From contig NC_134569.1 of the NCBI RefSeq assembly GCF_050947875.1, positions 207,628,127-207,692,126 of the forward strand: a stretch of 64,000 nt of DNA, written 5' to 3'. Position 1 is the first letter of the stretch, and every line of letters starts with the position of its first letter. Made by a program: the position numbers and the translations under genes. A model generated the notes under the pieces. The model did no database searches, was not told the DNA's origin, and worked only from the letters and a program-made list of their open reading frames with translations. Source of the DNA: Dermacentor variabilis (taxonomy: Eukaryota; Arthropoda; Arachnida; Ixodida; Ixodidae). Shown in pieces: positions 10,513 through 22,107 of the stretch.

Positions 10513-13223
10513 AAGACTCGTACACTAGTAAGAGATTACAAAGGCGATAACTTCCTCGACGCAATACGTGACCGTTACTTTAAGAAGGCCGAAAGCATCC
10601 AACATGCCGAATACGACGGCGTCGCAAACGAGAAACTGGACGCGGAATTTAGCGAAGCAGAAATTCGGATAGTCCTGTCAGAACTAAACACCCGATTGGT
10701 GCCCGGCGCGGACCGGGTTAACAACAAGACTGTCCGTAACCTAGACGACGAGTCAATCTCCCGCCTCGCGACCTACGTCAACGAGTGCTGGCGAGGGGGC
10801 TCCCTTCCCGAAGCGTGGAAACGGGCGCGCGTTATCATGATTCCAAAACCCGGCAAGCAAGTTACGCTCGATAATCTAAGACCGATTTCGCTTACGTCTT
10901 GCGTCGGCAAAGTCATGGAACACGCAGTTCTCACCCGCGTGACCGACTTTCTTGAAGACCGTGACGCGTTCCCGCCGCAACCTGTCCGCACAGGACGTAT
11001 TGCTTCAGCTTAAACACCAGATCGTAGACGACACTACCAGCTCCACTAAGGCAATTCTCGGCCTAGATATTAAAAAAGCCTTTGACGACGTTAAACACGA
11101 ATCATTCTTAAAAACAATTAGAACATTAGGACTAGGCCAAAGAACGTATAATTACGTTAGAGATTTCCTCGCGTGCAGGCGCGCATGCATCGTCGTTGGT
11201 GACGAGGAATCGCCGGAATTTGGGACGGGTCCGTCCGGCACGCCGCAAGCATCCGTCATATCACAATTACTCTTTAATTTAGTTCTACTCGGTCTACCCG
11301 AGAAATTAACAGAAGTAGAAGGATTACATCACAGTCTATACGCGGATGACCACAGTCTCTACATCACAGCCTATACTTACATCACAATCTATACTGGATT
11401 CCCGGGGGACCATGTGACGGTCACGTCGAGCGAATGCTACAGGCAGGAGTAGATGCGGTCCAGAATTACTTGCGTGGAACGGGCCTCGAGTGCTCGGCTA
11501 CCAAGTCCGAACCCTTAATCTACAAACCCACAAGGAGAGGCCGTAAAACCCTGCGCAACGAAGAACGTGAATACTCAAAAATACGTATTGGCAGATGGTA
11601 CTCCCGTACTGCAGGTACACAAAATTAGAATCCTGGGGTTACACCTGCAGCAAATGACCATAACGGAGAGACGGTGCGAAGACTCCGTCGTTCGGTAGAT
11701 GACACGATCCGACTCTTGCGTCGCATCACGAATAGACGCTATGGTATGCGAGAAGACTGCGCGATCCGTCTGTATACGTATGTCGCCCCCTACCTGAAGT
11801 GGATAGGGTGCGAAAAAAACAAGGTCGAATGCATGATACGAAAGACTTTCAAGAGGGCGGTCGGCGTTCCACTCAACGCGAGCACCGACAAGTTTCTAGA
11901 GCTCGGACTTCACAGCTCACTTGACGAGTTAATCGATGAGCACGACATTGCGCAATACGAACGATTATCTAATTCAAAGATCGGTCGATGCATCCTCGAG
12001 TCACTCGGCATCGCGTACCACACCCAGCGTGGAGAAAAGATGGCGGTTCCGGCCTCGGTCCGCGACCGCCTGATCATCCCGCCGCTTCCCAAAAACATGC
12101 ACCCGACGCACCACGCCGGGAGACGCAACAAACGAGCAAGAGACCTTCAGAAGAAGTTTGGCAACAGCAACGAGGCGGTGTACGTAGACGCTGCGCGATA
12201 TGGAGGAGAGAGAAGCGCACACGCGATCGCGGTTGTAGACCGCACGGGTCGCCACGCACGCGAGCGCCACGGCGGCCACGGGACACACAGAGGCGGCCGA
12301 AGAAGCCCATTAGCCCTAGCACTGGCCGCGGTGCCGAGCGCTGCGATCGTGATCAGCGACTCGCAGGCGGCAATCCGCGGCGTCGCGCGCGGTCGCGTCT
12401 CGCGGGAAGTGGTCCGCATACTCCAAATCTGCGACGACGGCGACTCGTCATCGCCCTCGCAACCCCAAAATTCTACGCTTTTCCTCCTCTGGACCCCGGC
12501 ACACACCGATGTCCCGCTCGCGAGCAACGAGGCGGCCCACGCCACGGCTCGAGGTCTCACACGCCGAGCCGCCGCAGATTATGTGGCCGCCGCCCCCGCC
12601 CCCGAGAGCGGGGCATCGGATCTGCCGGATCGGGACACTACAACAGAAATGCAGCAACAAGAATCACAATGGGCGTGCGGCGATCGCCTGACCACGTTCA
12701 GAGACCTCACCCAACACTACAGACTTCAAAGACGCACATTCCCGCCACCACACGATAAATTAAACAGGAATGAGGCCGTAACTTTACGCTTGCTCCAGAC
12801 AAACACATACCCCTAGCCCCGCCGTCCTACATCACTGCTACCCGGGCTTGTATCCAACAGATGCCTGTAAAGCTTGCGGACAAAGAGCAACGCTGGGACA
12901 CAGGCTCTGGGAATGTGCCGGCAACCACGGTAATGAGACCACCTTCGTTCACGACGCGTCCGTAATCGCGGCCGTTGCCACAGTACGGGAAGCATCGAGC
13001 TCGCTTCTTCCCAACGCCGCCCCGGCTGCGAGGGCCGCCGGGGACCTTCTCCACCGGAGTCGCCGCCGCTAGGAGGCAGCTCTCAAAAGTTCAGAGTTGA
13101 CAGACCAGCTCTGGGCCGTCCGGCAAGGCGGAGATACCGCCCGAGTCCAAGGACTTCGAGCCGCCACTTGAGGCCACAACAAAACTGCCGGACCATTCAT
13201 TAATAAATTTTCTTCTCTCTCTC
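10513..13223 (+). mobile_element. LINE P: 5'-truncated RNase H-bearing LINE nested in LINE L
   Basis: The element is about 2.7 kb on the plus strand. It begins inside the reverse transcriptase region (no endonuclease) and ends with a 3' UTR, 'attaataaattttctt' and a (CT)n tail at 13211-13223. Both ends are flanked by ttgtccac (10505-10512 and 13224-13231), an 8-bp target-site duplication. 5' truncation is typical of target-primed reverse transcription. Confidence 0.85.
10535..13072 (+). pseudogene. LINE P ORF2 remnant: reverse transcriptase, RNase H, C-terminal zinc motif
   Basis: The order is RT N-terminal part with 'LRPISLTSCVGKVMEHAV' (to about 10990), a frameshift, then RT palm with IKKAFDDV (about 11070), GTPQASVISQLLFN (canonical PQG here PQA) and YADD (about 11340). 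A break follows near 11390-11440. Thumb and RNase H come next (11674-12816), with VYVDA and SDSQAA carrying catalytic Asp residues and 'WTPAH' near the end. The RNase H Glu region is lost in a local frameshift (about 12240-12300). A stop/frameshift at 12814 separates the C-terminal CKACGQ..TLGHRLWEC motif (about 12865-12920). At least four lesions make it dead. RNase H plus this C-terminal motif suggests the I superclade. Confidence 0.8.
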
Positions 13224-13900
13224 TTGTCCACTAGTAGAACTATGTCGTCCGCATACATCAGTCCGGGGATCTCCGGTTGCACCATTTGTTCATTATGCGT
13301 GTAGGATAAATCAAACCCTAATGCACTGTTTCCCAGTCGTCTTTATACGTCCTTAACATAAAGCGGGAACAGAAGTGGAGACAGAGAACATCTTTGCTTC
13401 AGTACTTGGTGAATTTCCATCACTTCATTACGTTTTCGACTTTCCCATACAACTCGTACTCGGTTGTCTGTATATATATCTCAACAACTCTACGAAATCG
13501 TCATCGATGCCTTCGTACTTAATAATACCCAAGAATAATTCTCTGTCTACGTTGTCATAGGTTCATTTAATATCTAGAAGTGCTATCCATTCTTATCTAG
13601 GAGTGCTTATCCTTATCTGAAATCTAATCTGAAATGCACTGAGTTAGTACAAATACATGATCCTCTAAGCCTCTGCCTGGTACGAAGCCATTATGTAGTT
13701 CCCCCAGCACACCACTTTTTAACCCAGTTCGACAGTTCTGAGTTTATGGCTTGCATTGCCATTACCAACGTTACCGTAACTGGCCTGTACGAGCTCGCCT
13801 TATCCGTATCACCTTTGATTCCCCGTTGACGCGCTGCGAAGTCCGCGCCTGGTGCTTGAGTACACGTACTGGCAAGATTGTCTGAACACATAAGATGCGG
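13224..13900 (-). pseudogene. LINE L, upstream half: reverse transcriptase palm
   Basis: On the minus strand an 'SSYRPVTVT...AMQAI' segment (RT motif 1-2, about 13830-13740) is followed by degraded palm sequence and 'GLMYADDIVLLVD' (about 13265-13230), the YADD catalytic box. Reading breaks off at the ttgtccac duplication and continues at 10512 beyond LINE P. The copy is old, with many frame changes. Confidence 0.75.
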
Positions 13901-14180
13901 GTTCGAGTCCGTCCTGTGCCGGAGAATCTTTTTCTAATATTTTGACCATTGAAGAATTGCGCATATTCTGTGGCACGTACCCACTGACACAAGTTGGCGT
14001 CACAGAGGTTCAATGAATAGCGCCACATATCCAGATTCCAGTGGCACATATATCCATGGACCCAAGTTCATCCGACGGTTCGTTTCAAACCGTGCTCGCT
14101 CAGCACAGCGGCCTGATATCCTAACCATTCGACTATGGACCAGTTGTCTAAGTTCGCGGGAAAACGGTTTCTGTCGGTTA
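13830..14180. repeat. tRNA-like SINE-type sequences, two in opposite orientation
   Basis: A B-box-like word gggttcgagtcc at about 13889-13900 (plus) and a tRNA-like head on the minus strand near 14145-14080 ('agtcgaatggttaggatat') flank a shared middle. Neither folds convincingly as a functional tRNA by eye. Old tRNA-derived SINEs are the likely source. Confidence 0.4.
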
Positions 14181-14729
14181 GGTCCGACGAAAGTTAGGCA
14201 GACGCATACACTCGCCTAAAAGTGCGTGAAGTTCCCAAAGAATGCTAATCGCAAAAAGCTATTTTGGCGTCGGTAAAAAAAAAAAAGTATTTCGCTTTAT
14301 CAGGTCATTCAGAACGGAATTCCAAATTACGACCCCATTAAATTCGTTTAATTTCAATATAAGCACTGCTACATACAGACAAGCTGAGGTGATTATTAGT
14401 GACACCATTAGATAGAACAACTGCTGGTCCTTTACTTGCATGCAGTGTGCACAATGACTCTCGGCTAAGGCCTGTGACGTTCGAAACTCGGGGAAACCCA
14501 TGAACTGCCATTACGGAGACTGCAGTGACTGCAGTTGATGTGTTTGGCAAATATGTCAGTGGGACAGCTCAGGCAAGCTGATGACGCGCCCCTCTAAATT
14601 TGGGCGGCTTGTCGCTTTTATGAAAGTTTGGTGCTGCCAAACGCCAACCTTCCTCCGATTCCACTTTGTGTCTATCGTTCCACCGTTTCCATATGGTTGC
14701 ACTCAGGCTGTGTTCAATTTCCAATTGGA
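14181..14729. other. No gene recognised
   Basis: An A run lies at 14275-14287. No domain was seen. The stretch ends at the 5' target-site duplication of the next SINE. Confidence 0.45.
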
Positions 14730-14924
14730 CCCACCGCGTTGGCTTAGCGACTATTGTGCTGCGCTGCTAATCTCGAGGTCGCGAGATCAAAATTTTGATG
14801 GAGGCGAAATGCACAAACGTCCGTGTACTGTGCATTGGGGTGGTAAATAATCTGGAGTACTCCACTACGGCGTTACCTCATATTCAAATCGTGGTTTCGG
14901 CACGTGAAGCCCCAGAAATCATTT
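14730..14924 (+). mobile_element. Diverged Ruka-type SINE with 14-bp target-site duplication
   Basis: The head 'ccaccgcgttggcttagcg' matches the A-box region of the 8109 copy. The body keeps 'ggaggcgaaatgc', 'ctccactacggcgt' and 'ggtttcggcacgtgaa'. The B-box part is decayed (gcgagatcaaaattttg). The flanks aatttccaattgga (14716-14729) and aatttcgaattgga (14925-14938) differ at one base. It is clearly older than the 8109 copy. Confidence 0.9.
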
Positions 14925-14938
14925 AATTTCGAATTGGA

Positions 14939-15808
14939 TTCTATGCGCAACGCCGAAGCATAGAACTGCCGAATAAATTATCAAAAAGCTTAAAGCTTTT
15001 CAACGACGGTCACGTCGCAGCAGTCGCAGTAAAGATATTTCATAGCCCTAGAAGCATCCCGGTGTTCGACGGAATGCACAGATCTGAAATCACGTGCGAC
15101 TTAGCCATGCAAATCTACAAATTGACGGAACAGAAGACACAAATCGGTGGCATAGAGGAGCGCAGTCTCACAACTAGCGTTTATTTAGAATTTCCAGATT
15201 ACGGTTACTCGCTTCGGCGCACATGTTTCGTTATATCCGTTCATCACATGTAGGGACTTAAGACCTTTTGTTACGAAGGGGCCTGCGCTTCCAGATTTAT
15301 CACATGTGTAAATGAACCACATGTCCATTTGCACAGCGTCTAGCGGCTTAGTTTTTTTAGTAGTGAGGAATATATTTTTAACTGCTGCATTGAAATAGTA
15401 AAGGATGAGTAAATGACTGAGATACGTAAATAACGTGAGAAGAGAGAGAGATAGTGAACTTCAATAAAGGGCCCCGAGACAAATACTTTTGCTAATTTTA
15501 AGTTAGCCGTCCGCCGTTCATATATAAGAAGTCACAAGCGCGAAATGATATTCAGACACTCTTCAAAATTGTCCCGTCCGTCTCTCATGTCCGCTCAACT
15601 AATACAAAAGAAAAACTACGAAACTGGTTAGCCCTACACATAAGAAATCCGACATCGTATATGTGGTGTCGTCTGAGTCCATCCCATACATGGAGATGGC
15701 TCGTAGACGGGTGCCATGCAGACACACAATCCGCAGTTGCGGAGCGGTGCCGGTGAAACCGCAGCTCTTCATCGTCCTTGCGACTCGAAGTGCGCGTAAT
15801 AGCGTCAT
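14939..15808. other. Intergenic; 3' flank of the SLC22-like gene
   Basis: No second gene was recognised. A minus-strand AATAAA occurs at 15186-15181, about 620 bases past the transporter stop, and could end its transcript. A GA-rich run lies at 15439-15454. Confidence 0.45.
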
Positions 15809-17536
15809 CTATTTCTTGGCTTTCGCGCGGCGAGAGCGGCTGCTGCGCGAGGTGGACGCCGTCTTGCTGCTCTCGGAGCTGTTCTTGCCCTTTGTGCTGC
15901 CCGCGGCAGCAGAAAGAGCTGCCCGGCCCTTTTCGAGGGTGTTCTTCATGCGCTCGATGTTGAGCATGGTCTGTACCGACGTGCGCCGGGACGTCATCTT
16001 GGTGCACTCGACCGAGGTGACGGGCGGGAGACTGCGCAGCATCAACAGCGACACGAACAGGAAGAATTCCGCCGCGACGAGCGCCAAGTTCTCGCGGCCG
16101 ATGTTCTTCAGCACAAGGGAGAGGAGGGCGCAAACCCCTCCGAGGCGGCCGAAGGCGAACGTCCAGCCCATGGCAGTGGCGCGCAAGCCCGTCGGGAAGA
16201 GTTCAAGGACGTAGACGGAACAGATTACGGTGCCGGTGTAGTAGAAGGCAATAAGCACCTCGGTCAGCGCCTCGACGATGACGGCCGATTCGCCGGCGGC
16301 GAAGTTCAGGATCAACAGGCACTGTACCACGCAGAGCACCGCGAACAGCGTGACGGTGACAGTGAGCATGGTGAACTTCCTGATGAGCAGGTGCATAATC
16401 GCGTAACCCGTGAAGTTAAAGAAGAACGCGCTGTACGGCTGCCAAGGCGTGCTCAGCTGTTCCTTGGTGTAGACGGCGACGTACAACGCGAACGTGTTGG
16501 AAAAGAAGGAGCCACACATGATGAGGGCGCGCCGCCGGATGGAGAAGCCGCTGAGAAGCGCTTCGACGATGGTCGCCCTGCGATTCGCGGTGCGGGTCAT
16601 ATTCGCCCTCAGCCTGTCCAGTAGGCAGGCGGCGCTCGGCAGGGGAAAGTGATTCGCATCAGCCGCGGCCAGTACGACGCCCTCCGCTCTCTCGTACTGA
16701 CCTGTAGCGACCAGCCAGCGCGGGGACTCGTGGACTGTGAGGTAGGCCGGCAGCAGTATCGTGGCCGGCAGGATGAAGACGGCCAGTGCAATCTCCCACC
16801 TGAGGCTCCACTGCAGCATGAAGAAGTACCAGGCGTCGCAGGCCAACAGACCGAGCGTGCAGCTGACAGCTATGTGCAGTGGTCTGTTGTCGTGGGTTGT
16901 CACTTCGAAGAGGGAGATGGCTGAGAAGATCATGGTCAAGGTGGAGCTTCCCGCGGTAAAGAACTTGAGAACCGCGTACGTCGTGTAGTCGCTGGAAAAG
17001 CAGCTGGCGGACGCGGAGACCATGAGCACCAGAGCCGCAGCTACGAGGACGGGCGCTCGGCCGATTTTGTCCGCCACGTATCCAGCCACCAGGACAAACA
17101 TTGCGGAACCCGCGTTTTGAACCACCGACATCCCGAGGACGAGTAGCTTTCTTTGGCACACCAGGTTCCACGCACTCACGACGGTCGTCCTCGCGTGCTC
17201 GTCGTCGTACTGCCACTCTCGGCACGCCACCGTCCGCGAGTTGTTGGGTTCCGCTGGGTCCTCGTAGACGAGGCATCGGCCCAGCTGCTCTGCTAATTCT
17301 TCGGAGGCGGCTGCCGAAATGTTGGAGTACGGCAACGGCTGCTTGCATCTGTAGTCCACTCCTCTCGAAATCAGCGAGAACGCCAAGGCGTGGCTGTTCG
17401 CCAGAAAAGCGCCGAGAGCGCAGAGGAGCATTAGCCGCTTCTGGAAGGCGCCGTGACCGAACGCGTCGTAACAGTCGAAGGACTCGCTTATCAGCAATTC
17501 CTTCGTCGCCGCAATGGATGTGACGAGAAAGGTCAT
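15809..17536 (-). CDS. SLC22-like organic ion transporter (major facilitator superfamily), single exon
   Basis: This is an intact 575-codon frame from ATG at 17536. It would be a plasma-membrane carrier for organic cations or anions. Family marks seen are TM1 at about 34-55, then a large extracellular loop (about 57-128) with several Cys and N-glycosylation sites (NIS at 72, NNS at 98-100). The MFS loop signature GYVADKIGRAP lies at 152-162, ESPRWL at 270-275 after TM6, a charged intracellular loop at about 276-335, and ELFPTGLRATAMG at 445-457 before TM11-12. The length matches the family (about 530-600). The last 65 residues form an unusual Ser/Lys/Arg/Ala-rich basic tail. There are no introns, so it may be a retrocopy or one of the intronless SLC22-like genes; the undamaged frame argues for function. 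Substrate cannot be told. Confidence 0.93.
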   Translation of the reverse strand: MTFLVTSIAATKELLISESFDCYDAFGHGAFQKRLMLLCALGAFLANSHALAFSLISRGVDYRCKQPLPYSNISAAASEELAEQLGRCLVYEDPAEPNNSRTVACREWQYDDEHARTTVVSAWNLVCQRKLLVLGMSVVQNAGSAMFVLVAGYVADKIGRAPVLVAAALVLMVSASASCFSSDYTTYAVLKFFTAGSSTLTMIFSAISLFEVTTHDNRPLHIAVSCTLGLLACDAWYFFMLQWSLRWEIALAVFILPATILLPAYLTVHESPRWLVATGQYERAEGVVLAAADANHFPLPSAACLLDRLRANMTRTANRRATIVEALLSGFSIRRRALIMCGSFFSNTFALYVAVYTKEQLSTPWQPYSAFFFNFTGYAIMHLLIRKFTMLTVTVTLFAVLCVVQCLLILNFAAGESAVIVEALTEVLIAFYYTGTVICSVYVLELFPTGLRATAMGWTFAFGRLGGVCALLSLVLKNIGRENLALVAAEFFLFVSLLMLRSLPPVTSVECTKMTSRRTSVQTMLNIERMKNTLEKGRAALSAAAGSTKGKNSSESSKTASTSRSSRSRRAKAKK

Positions 17537-20500
17537 CTCCTAGTGTGCTGCGGTATCCTGGTTTTCTTGCGGCGTTTCGCAGAATATCCCTGTTGTCTCA
17601 CATCGAAATAAGGCAATACGCTCTCGAGATCTCCGCTTCTTCTTCTTCAGCTACCTGACAGAGGTGGCGCACAAGTATCAACGGAGCGTGCACGGGGAAG
17701 CGTCATCTGATCTTGGCTGACTGAATAACGTGCACTTATTTTCTTTGCAATATACGATCGCTCGCTGCCCAATTATCTCAGTGAAAGGGAAGGGATAACA
17801 TAGGAATTGTAGGCAGGACGGAACTAAATGAATAGTATTAGATGGGGAATCTACCAGTACTAAAATGATGGTGAGCCCTAAACATGGCACATGACCACAT
17901 ACGGTATTAAAGAAAATGCGATGGCTACAGGAAAATTGTAGGTGACAAATAACCACAGGAAATAAGAGAAAAGCTAAAGATGGTAAAATGGAGCACAAAA
18001 TGGTAGTGCTAAAGTTTTTGCATGTCCGAGCGCCCCTCACAACATTGCAGTTCCTGTTTTTGAGCAGTTCATTTCCCCCTTTCACTCGTCGAGTGAATTC
18101 AATGTCCTTCTTCTCGGCCAGTTGGAACTGTCGCAAACACTTCCAAATCTCACCCACGGTGTCGCACCACCTCGCCGGACTCCACCTCTGGTATCAACCT
18201 TCAGCCCGCCCTCGATGCAACGAAGATGCAATTTTATATGGAACCGGGGTCGACGCTGTCCCCACGAAGTCGTCAGCGTAGGCTCCGACACATAATCGCC
18301 TACAGTTAGCTTCAGGTGACGCTGGTTTCGTCGCCAGCTCTTTAGTAACAAAAGACGATGAAGCGTGAATGGCATTCCACAGCTGCACGCTCGCCGGTGT
18401 GCATCTTTTGTCCAGAATTTTGTCCAGCCACCACGCACAACAATACGCTAGCCGCCTTGTTTAGTCCACACAGCGGAAGTTCGCCATTACTGAACGCGAG
18501 GACCTGGCGTTGGTCTGGGCAGTAGCCAACTTCTGTCCTTACTTGTTCGGCCGTCCATTTTCTATTATCACTATGTCCCGTGTTTGCTCTCGCGCATAAA
18601 CACCTGACTGGACGACTCGGTCGATGGGTGCTGCGGCTAATTAAAACAGTACACATTTGTTGTTCTGTGCAGATCTGGCCGTTTACACAAAGACGCTGAT
18701 TGCCTCCCCCGTCACCCTGTCGACAGTCCAGACCATGATGCCAGTGACACCGACGCTTGCGTGCTTGCGATTTCCGACTTGCGTGACATTCGCAATGAAC
18801 AATGCCGTGATGACTCTACGTTTTCTCATAGAGAACAGAATAGGGATAAAGAAGTAGGAGTATTGCTGCGTGTAGGAAATCAGAGAGTGCGTCAAACCCA
18901 TCCATGTGGCCAAAACCTATAGTGCCGGTAGAGGACCCAAGGTATAATAACACCAAGGAGGTTAAAAAAATGCTAGAGTGAAAGTCGCCTATACCGGCCT
19001 ATGGGTTCGTGTGAACATAGAGTTTCTTACTGTAACACCTAGAGGGAAATGTGGCGCCACCGTCTATGGGTGTTTCCTAAGAGGCGCTGTGCCGTCATGG
19101 GAATGACGGCGTACATGTCTGCGAGCTGTCAGAACAAAAACCAATATAAAACTGAAAATCATCATAATCAGCCTGGCTAATGATGATGATGATAACTGAA
19201 AATGTAGCATGAGATACAGCAGTACATGGAACAAACATAAGTATACTTAATTATATTCGTTATCATCAAGCGTTGCTTTAGCATCTTCATTGCATGGAGG
19301 GTCTCGGAAATTTGGTGGCGGCCGTTTCCTTATAGTCTAATATAAAATAGTTCCCTTTTTTCTAGAGTAAGGCAATGCTAATCTGCAACCTTACTTAAAC
19401 GAGAAGGACAACGCTAACATGTACCCTGCTTGTACGTAAACTTTCCTAAAAACACCCGAGCGCGCTAGCATATTTTGGGATCCGCACAGCACCGCGCACG
19501 GCGAGATACGACGACCCGAAACATATAAGCTGCAGCGACTGGCGTGCTTTTGCCTCCCACAGGACGGTGACGCGGCGGCTTCACTTGACGGGGACTCCCT
19601 CCACTCCAGTAGCTTTTCTTTAACCTCCTTGAGTAACACCGAAGCACTTAAAGATCGAAGGATAGCAATTCGACGTTCTAGCCCGCGTAATTTGTACCTA
19701 CATAATGTCAAAGCGATGGCGTAAGTGCACGATCAGTACGGCCTGGGGCTACCGTCGCCTCGTCAGTTTATTCTCGCGTCAGCGCTCGCCTCTTGTGGCC
19801 TTAAACCGTCTATCGGCACACTTCGAGCCGTCTTTCGATATCGGTTAAACGCTAATGAGGGGGGGGGGGGCGCATGCAGGAGCGCACCGGTGCATTTGGC
19901 CACGGTGAGTGGGCCGCCTCTTCGATTTTCCACTTCTGGCTGCCCGCTGGCTGCTATGAGCCACCGCCGAAGAGAAACGGGAAGGACGTCATGCACAATA
20001 TTTGGAGTATGATTTGTATGACGCACATGTTAGTAGAGTGGCGATATCGCATGGCGCGCCGTCCGTAGCAATAGAGCACACTGCGCTGTGCATTGTGGAC
20101 GTCACGGATCGAGTGACGACCGTTGACATAGTGTGTGCTGTATAACCGCTTGCGACAGAAAAGACGTCATTTTCCGTACGTCTACGGGCCCCACCTCGTC
20201 TAGCTCACCTGTCTCGCCCAACAACGCTGGAGCGTCGCGCCAGAGCCCGCACCTGGTAACGTTACACAAGGTGTCAGATGTTCGCCAAGGACTACATTGA
20301 AAGCTATCGGCACCGGGTGTGCATTTGCCCGTCTTCGCCAAGCTGCTCGGATATGTTGGACACCGAAAGACCCTCCAAGAATTTCCAGGGAATGTTCGCT
20401 GTTCCAGTCACGCCAGGCTTCAACTTTGACCACACCTCAAAATGATCCTCCTGAAGCCAGCCTCATCGAAAGCAGCCAGGAAGCACAAGTGCGCACATTG

Positions 20501-20714
20501 TTATGCACCATATGATCAAGCAAGCAAAGGAAATTTTAACATACGCCTTGAGTTAAAGAGACAGTAAAGACAAATATTAAATCAAGCTAAAGTGACAGAT
20601 TAGTGTTGGAGAATCTGTAAGGCGTCAATATTATCCCGGCCACAATCATAATAATTGAGAAATTGAGGTAAATGCAGGACATGATTAGAGACTCCTCACG
20701 GACTTTCAAGCACA
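17537..20714. other. Long intergenic stretch, no gene recognised
   Basis: Short open frames here have no domain. A segment near 18950-19090 ('catagagtttcttact', 'ctagagggaaatgtgg') looks like a dispersed repeat with paired 'ctatgggt' words. A (gat)n run lies at 19180-19192 and a G run at 19861-19870. Confidence 0.4.
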
Positions 20715-20985
20715 TGCCCGATGACGAAAGCACTCCTCAGTTAAACACTACAGTATTCAACCACTCTTTGAAAAAAGACATTCTTGTATTACAAGACGAA
20801 ATAAAATGCTATTTGTCCAGTTCTATCTCACTTTTAGAAAAAGGAACTCATTGAAATTACCCTTGACAACGACGCGGGCGGTCGAAAGGTTTCGTTTTCA
20901 CTCGACTCTGCACCGCCCACGCTTTCGCGTTTCAGTTGTTTCGTTATCGCGCAGTGCTGCTCTAGTTTTGCTGGCTCGGGAAACT
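20715..20985 (+). repeat. Dispersed repeat R1, copy 1
   Basis: About 270 bases match the reverse complement of 29178-29433. Shared words are 'gatgacgaa.gcactcctca', 'gaaaaa' blocks, 'aggtttcgttttc.ctcgac', 'tctgcaccgc' and 'tcagttgtttc.ttatcgcg'. The shared ends suggest a short interspersed or MITE-type element. Family unknown. Confidence 0.8.
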
Positions 20986-21739
20986 CGGTACAAACGGCAA
21001 GTAGCAAAGAATTCAACTTACATGTGATGTCGCGGGTTGTCCGAACGGTCTACGCCACTTGATCAAAAAGCTGCTGCAGCGGCGAATCCACCGCTCTGTC
21101 ACCCTGTCTTGACTCAGTACCGCCTTCCGTCGACGCAACAGTGAGACGCAACTTGAGAAATAATTGAAACGTCCAAGACATTAGAAGAAAAAAAGATTAA
21201 ATCGTCGCGACGGGAGATCACAAGTTGACGTCGTAAGCGTCGAAGTCTCTAGTTATACCGAAATTATTTTTTAACACCTCCGACAGTTTCCAGGCAACAA
21301 TGGTTTCTTGTGTACTGTGAAATGTTCATATGCTGTGGCCCGAAGCTCACGACACGGTGGGAAAGTGAAATATTGTGCGCCAACATGCATGCAGACACGC
21401 AGTCGGTCACCGCGAACCCGTGCGATCGCTGCATTGAGGCTCCATTCTGTTATGTTCTATCTGGTTAGCCCCCTGTAAGAACATATTTTACATAGTTTGC
21501 GCTTAGTGATTGCCTTCTTTTCACGCAAGAAACCGGTTCGGGGGACTCTATCGCGGCGACCGCGCTCAGTGGGCGTTGTTATGATGGACCTGTCAAATGT
21601 GATAGGCATTTAGGCGTACGTTCCCACGACAAGATGTTTTGCCTCGTTCCAGAAAATGCTGTTACGGTAAGCCTGTACCTCGAACTGTCAAGTGTAAGAA
21701 GCGTTCAAACGGGCGTCCCCATGTCAACATAATTGCTCT
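20986..21739. other. No gene recognised
   Basis: Unique-looking DNA between R1 and the LINE-derived block at 21740. No domain was seen. Confidence 0.4.
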
Positions 21740-21862
21740 TTTCTCTGAAACGACGACAACCCGTTCTCCCCGAGCCGACAAAAAAGGATGGACGAAGATA
21801 CACAAACCAAAGGTCAAGACGGCGCCACCCGTTCTCTCCGAGCTGACACAAAGGATGAAGAG
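21740..21862 (-). repeat. 5' UTR-type monomers of the J LINE family
   Basis: Two units built on 'cgtccatcctttt...gctcgg.gagaacggg' (minus strand) match the region just upstream of the gag start of LINE J (37430-37510). They directly adjoin the 3' tail of LINE N, so a 5' end of one element abuts the tail of another. Confidence 0.65.
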
Positions 21863-22107
21863 AGAGTGAGAGAGAGAGAGAGAGTAAACATTATAGAAAA
21901 GAGCACACGAGCGTAGGTAGCTCTTCCGCTCTGCTGTGGGTGGTCCCCTCAGTCCAGCGGCCTCAGCTGTCCTTCTCGCTCGGTTGATCAGGTTGAGGTG
22001 GTCCGTCGAGTCTGAGCTGGACAGCGCTGCCTCCCATTGCCGTGTGCTGGGGTGTGTTATGGGTGTAGCTGTGGTGTGCTTGCGCAAGCCCATACCACGT
22101 GGCAAAG
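21863..22107 (-). mobile_element. LINE N: 3' end with (CT)n tail
   Basis: On the minus strand a short C-terminal frame ('TRQWEAALSSSDSTDHLN', then Ala-rich) is followed by a 3' UTR and a (CT)n tail at about 21890-21863. Layout and frame resemble the end of RNase H-bearing LINEs such as P. Its upstream part is cut off at 22107-22110, where LINE A's 3' tail lies. Confidence 0.6.

Noticed and set aside
11988..12758. Long Arg/Pro-rich frame of 256 codons
   Set aside because: It overlaps the thumb/RNase H frame of LINE P in another phase; the Arg/Pro bias comes from GC-rich codons.
16659..17348. 229-codon minus-strand frame inside the transporter
   Set aside because: It is an alternate phase of the SLC22-like gene with no domain.
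18082..18438. Minus-strand open frame between 18.1 and 18.4 kb
   Set aside because: No motif, no splice or promoter context, and several overlapping frames of similar length.
19725..20433. Overlapping open frames near 20 kb
   Set aside because: They are GC-rich and open in several phases on both strands; no domain could be recognised.
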